A stretch of DNA of 11,167 nt from Bacillota bacterium (GTDB taxonomy: Bacteria > Bacillota > Bacilli > Paenibacillales > Paenibacillaceae): contig JAEZZE010000247.1 of NCBI GenBank assembly GCA_023418755.1, forward strand, positions 1 through 11,167, written 5' to 3'. The position numbers and the translations under genes were made by a program. This document shows, piece after piece, positions 10,203-11,167 of the stretch (position 1 is the first letter of the stretch; every line of letters starts with the position of its first letter). The notes below the pieces were generated by a model. That model had not been told where the DNA came from. It searched no databases and saw only the letters and a program-made list of their open reading frames with translations.

Positions 10203-10218
10203 GGGACGGAATCGTCCC
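10203..10218. other. Short inverted repeat in the convergent intergenic region
   Basis: GGGACG (10203-10208) and CGTCCC (10213-10218) form a perfect 6-bp stem with loop GAAT. It lies 90 nt after the helicase stop. No T-run follows on either strand, so a terminator function is uncertain. Confidence 0.3.
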
Positions 10219-10330
10219 ATCCCGCATCTCGACCCATCCGGATTCATCGGTCCGCAGAACCGTCTCCGACCGCGTTGCCGAAGCTTGCGATCGGAATCCC
10301 GTGTTCCGCCCCATCCCTTTCGCGGGAATC

Positions 10331-10353
10331 GGCTCCGGCGCGCCGCCGGAGCC
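10331..10353. terminator. Strong GC-rich hairpin, possible bidirectional terminator
   Basis: GGCTCCGGCG (10331-10340) and CGCCGGAGCC (10344-10353) form a perfect 10-bp stem with a 3-nt loop. It lies between the 3' ends of the helicase (plus) and the ABC-2 permease (minus), 5 nt beyond the permease stop. No U-tract follows in either direction, so it is not a textbook Rho-independent terminator; it may act as a 3'-end stabiliser. The rest of 10113-10358 shows no convincing gene. Confidence 0.4.
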
Positions 10354-10358
10354 TTCGG

Positions 10359-11141
10359 TCAGGATCCCGTGGACCGGTATCTTCGGACGCCGAAGTTCCA
10401 GAGCATCAGGCAGGGAACGATGAACAGACAGCCGGCCAGCGGAGCGAGCATGTAAGGCACGCCGCTCCCTTCCGTCCGGCCGAGAATATATTGGAGCGGC
10501 AAATAGTTGACGCAGCCGAACGGGATGACGTAGGTGAAGAAGCGGGTCACCCATTTGTTGTAGATGCTCAGCGGATACTGGGCCATCTCCCGTCCTCCGT
10601 CGGTGAAAATGTTGGCGACTTCCAACCCCTGCACCGTCCAGAAGCACATTGTCGCCATCAGAATGAAGATGCCGGTGAAGATCAGGACGCCGCTGGCGAT
10701 CATGAGCGCAAGCGTAACGCCTTTCATGAACGTCCAGTCCGCCTCCACGCGGCTTATCGCCCATACGAGCACGACCAGGCTTTGCAGCAGGCGGCCGAAG
10801 CGGGTGAATTCGAATTTCGAGCCGAGCACCTGGAGCACGGTGCTTCGCGGACGGACGAGCAACCGATCGAAGTCGCCGCTGACGATCAGGCTGGAGAACA
10901 TATCGAAGCCCCGCGCCAGACACTCGGAGATGGCGAACGCCATATGGATAACGCCGAAGACGAGCGCGACCTCGAAGAAATCCCAGCCTTGGATTTGCCC
11001 GAACCGGTCGAACAGGAAATACAGTCCCGCGAACACGGAGAAGGGGATGAAAAACTGTCCGAAGGACAGCAGCCAGAACGAGGTCCGGTACTGCAGCTGG
11101 GATTTGAACAAAATGAGCAAATATTTGCCGAACAGTCTCAT
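10359..11141 (-). CDS. ABC-2 family transporter permease (DUF990/COG3694 type)
   Basis: This is an integral membrane subunit of an ABC exporter of the ABC-2 class, with 260 residues. About six hydrophobic segments are visible: roughly 22-44, 55-76, 113-132, 140-170, 199-220 and 230-250. Family-like features are the cytoplasmic stretch GDFDRLLVRPRSTVLQVLG (about 89-107), the following GRLLQSL segment, and VIPFGCVNYLPLQYILGR near the C-terminus. Such permeases normally form an operon with a second permease of the same family and an ATPase encoded upstream. The window ends before those genes, but the next gene's end seems to be visible. The start at 11141 is supported by AAGGAGG (plus-strand CCTCCTT, 11152-11158) 10 nt upstream. 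The substrate is unknown. The gene converges on the helicase gene and is unrelated to it in function as far as the sequence shows. Confidence 0.88.
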   Translation of the reverse strand: MRLFGKYLLILFKSQLQYRTSFWLLSFGQFFIPFSVFAGLYFLFDRFGQIQGWDFFEVALVFGVIHMAFAISECLARGFDMFSSLIVSGDFDRLLVRPRSTVLQVLGSKFEFTRFGRLLQSLVVLVWAISRVEADWTFMKGVTLALMIASGVLIFTGIFILMATMCFWTVQGLEVANIFTDGGREMAQYPLSIYNKWVTRFFTYVIPFGCVNYLPLQYILGRTEGSGVPYMLAPLAGCLFIVPCLMLWNFGVRRYRSTGS

Positions 11142-11147
11142 GCCGGG

Positions 11148-11167
11148 CTAACCTCCTTGAATGACGA
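11148..11167 (-). CDS. C-terminal codons of an upstream gene, probably the partner ABC-2 permease
   Basis: Read on the minus strand, the frame entering from the window edge gives V-I-Q-G-G and then TAG (11148-11150), 6 nt before the next start codon. An ending of the xxQGG type is common, from my memory of the family, in the partner permease (COG4587 type) normally encoded just before the DUF990-type permease. The SD sequence of the downstream gene sits inside these codons, suggesting translational coupling. Only five codons are visible, so this is mainly inferred from context. Confidence 0.35.

Noticed and set aside
8079..10247. A 722-codon open frame on the minus strand, antisense to the helicase
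   Set aside because: The plus strand encodes all helicase motifs here. The antisense translation is Arg/His-rich and low in recognisable motifs, as expected of a shadow frame in GC-rich DNA. The same applies to the long minus-strand frames at 1253-2818 and 6488-7636.

Overview
The window (about 11.2 kb, GC-rich throughout) looks like chromosomal DNA of a high-GC Bacillota species, most likely a Paenibacillaceae relative such as Paenibacillus or Cohnella. The basis is a classical T-box leader in front of a tRNA synthetase gene, strong AGGAGG-type ribosome binding sites, a mobA-moeA-mobB cluster of Bacillus type, and an ABC sugar importer next to an intracellular GH78 enzyme. The genus is an inference; no rRNA or marker gene is present.

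Layout, left to right. (1) 1-3205, plus strand: the 3' end of a MalG-type sugar ABC transporter permease, followed after 14 nt by a complete GH78 alpha-L-rhamnosidase without a signal peptide. Together they suggest import of rhamnose-containing oligosaccharides and hydrolysis in the cytoplasm. (2) 3206-3353: a spacer with an AT-rich patch and a possible promoter. (3) 3354-5782, plus strand: a tight three-gene molybdenum cofactor operon, mobA, moeA, mobB, covering the late steps of cofactor maturation. (4) 5783-6202: a regulatory region with a TTGACA promoter and a complete T-box riboswitch. It has a proposed CCC (proline) specifier, Stem II, Stem III, the AGGGTGGTACCGCG box and a terminator with a U-run. 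(5) 6203-7942: prolyl-tRNA synthetase with an intact class II core and an intact-looking editing domain. (6) 7929-10112: a UvrD/Rep-family (YjcD/PcrA-like) helicase that overlaps proS by 14 nt and is interrupted by one in-frame TAA inside motif V. The frame continues undamaged for another 153 codons, including motif VI and a C-terminal Tudor-like domain. (7) 10113-10358: a convergent intergenic region with two GC-rich hairpins. (8) 10359-11167, minus strand: an ABC-2 family permease (DUF990 type) and what is probably the last few codons of the gene upstream of it.

Nothing here is clearly a new system. The most notable points are the single nonsense codon in an otherwise well-preserved helicase, and the stand-alone proS under proline T-box control, whose transcript also carries the helicase.
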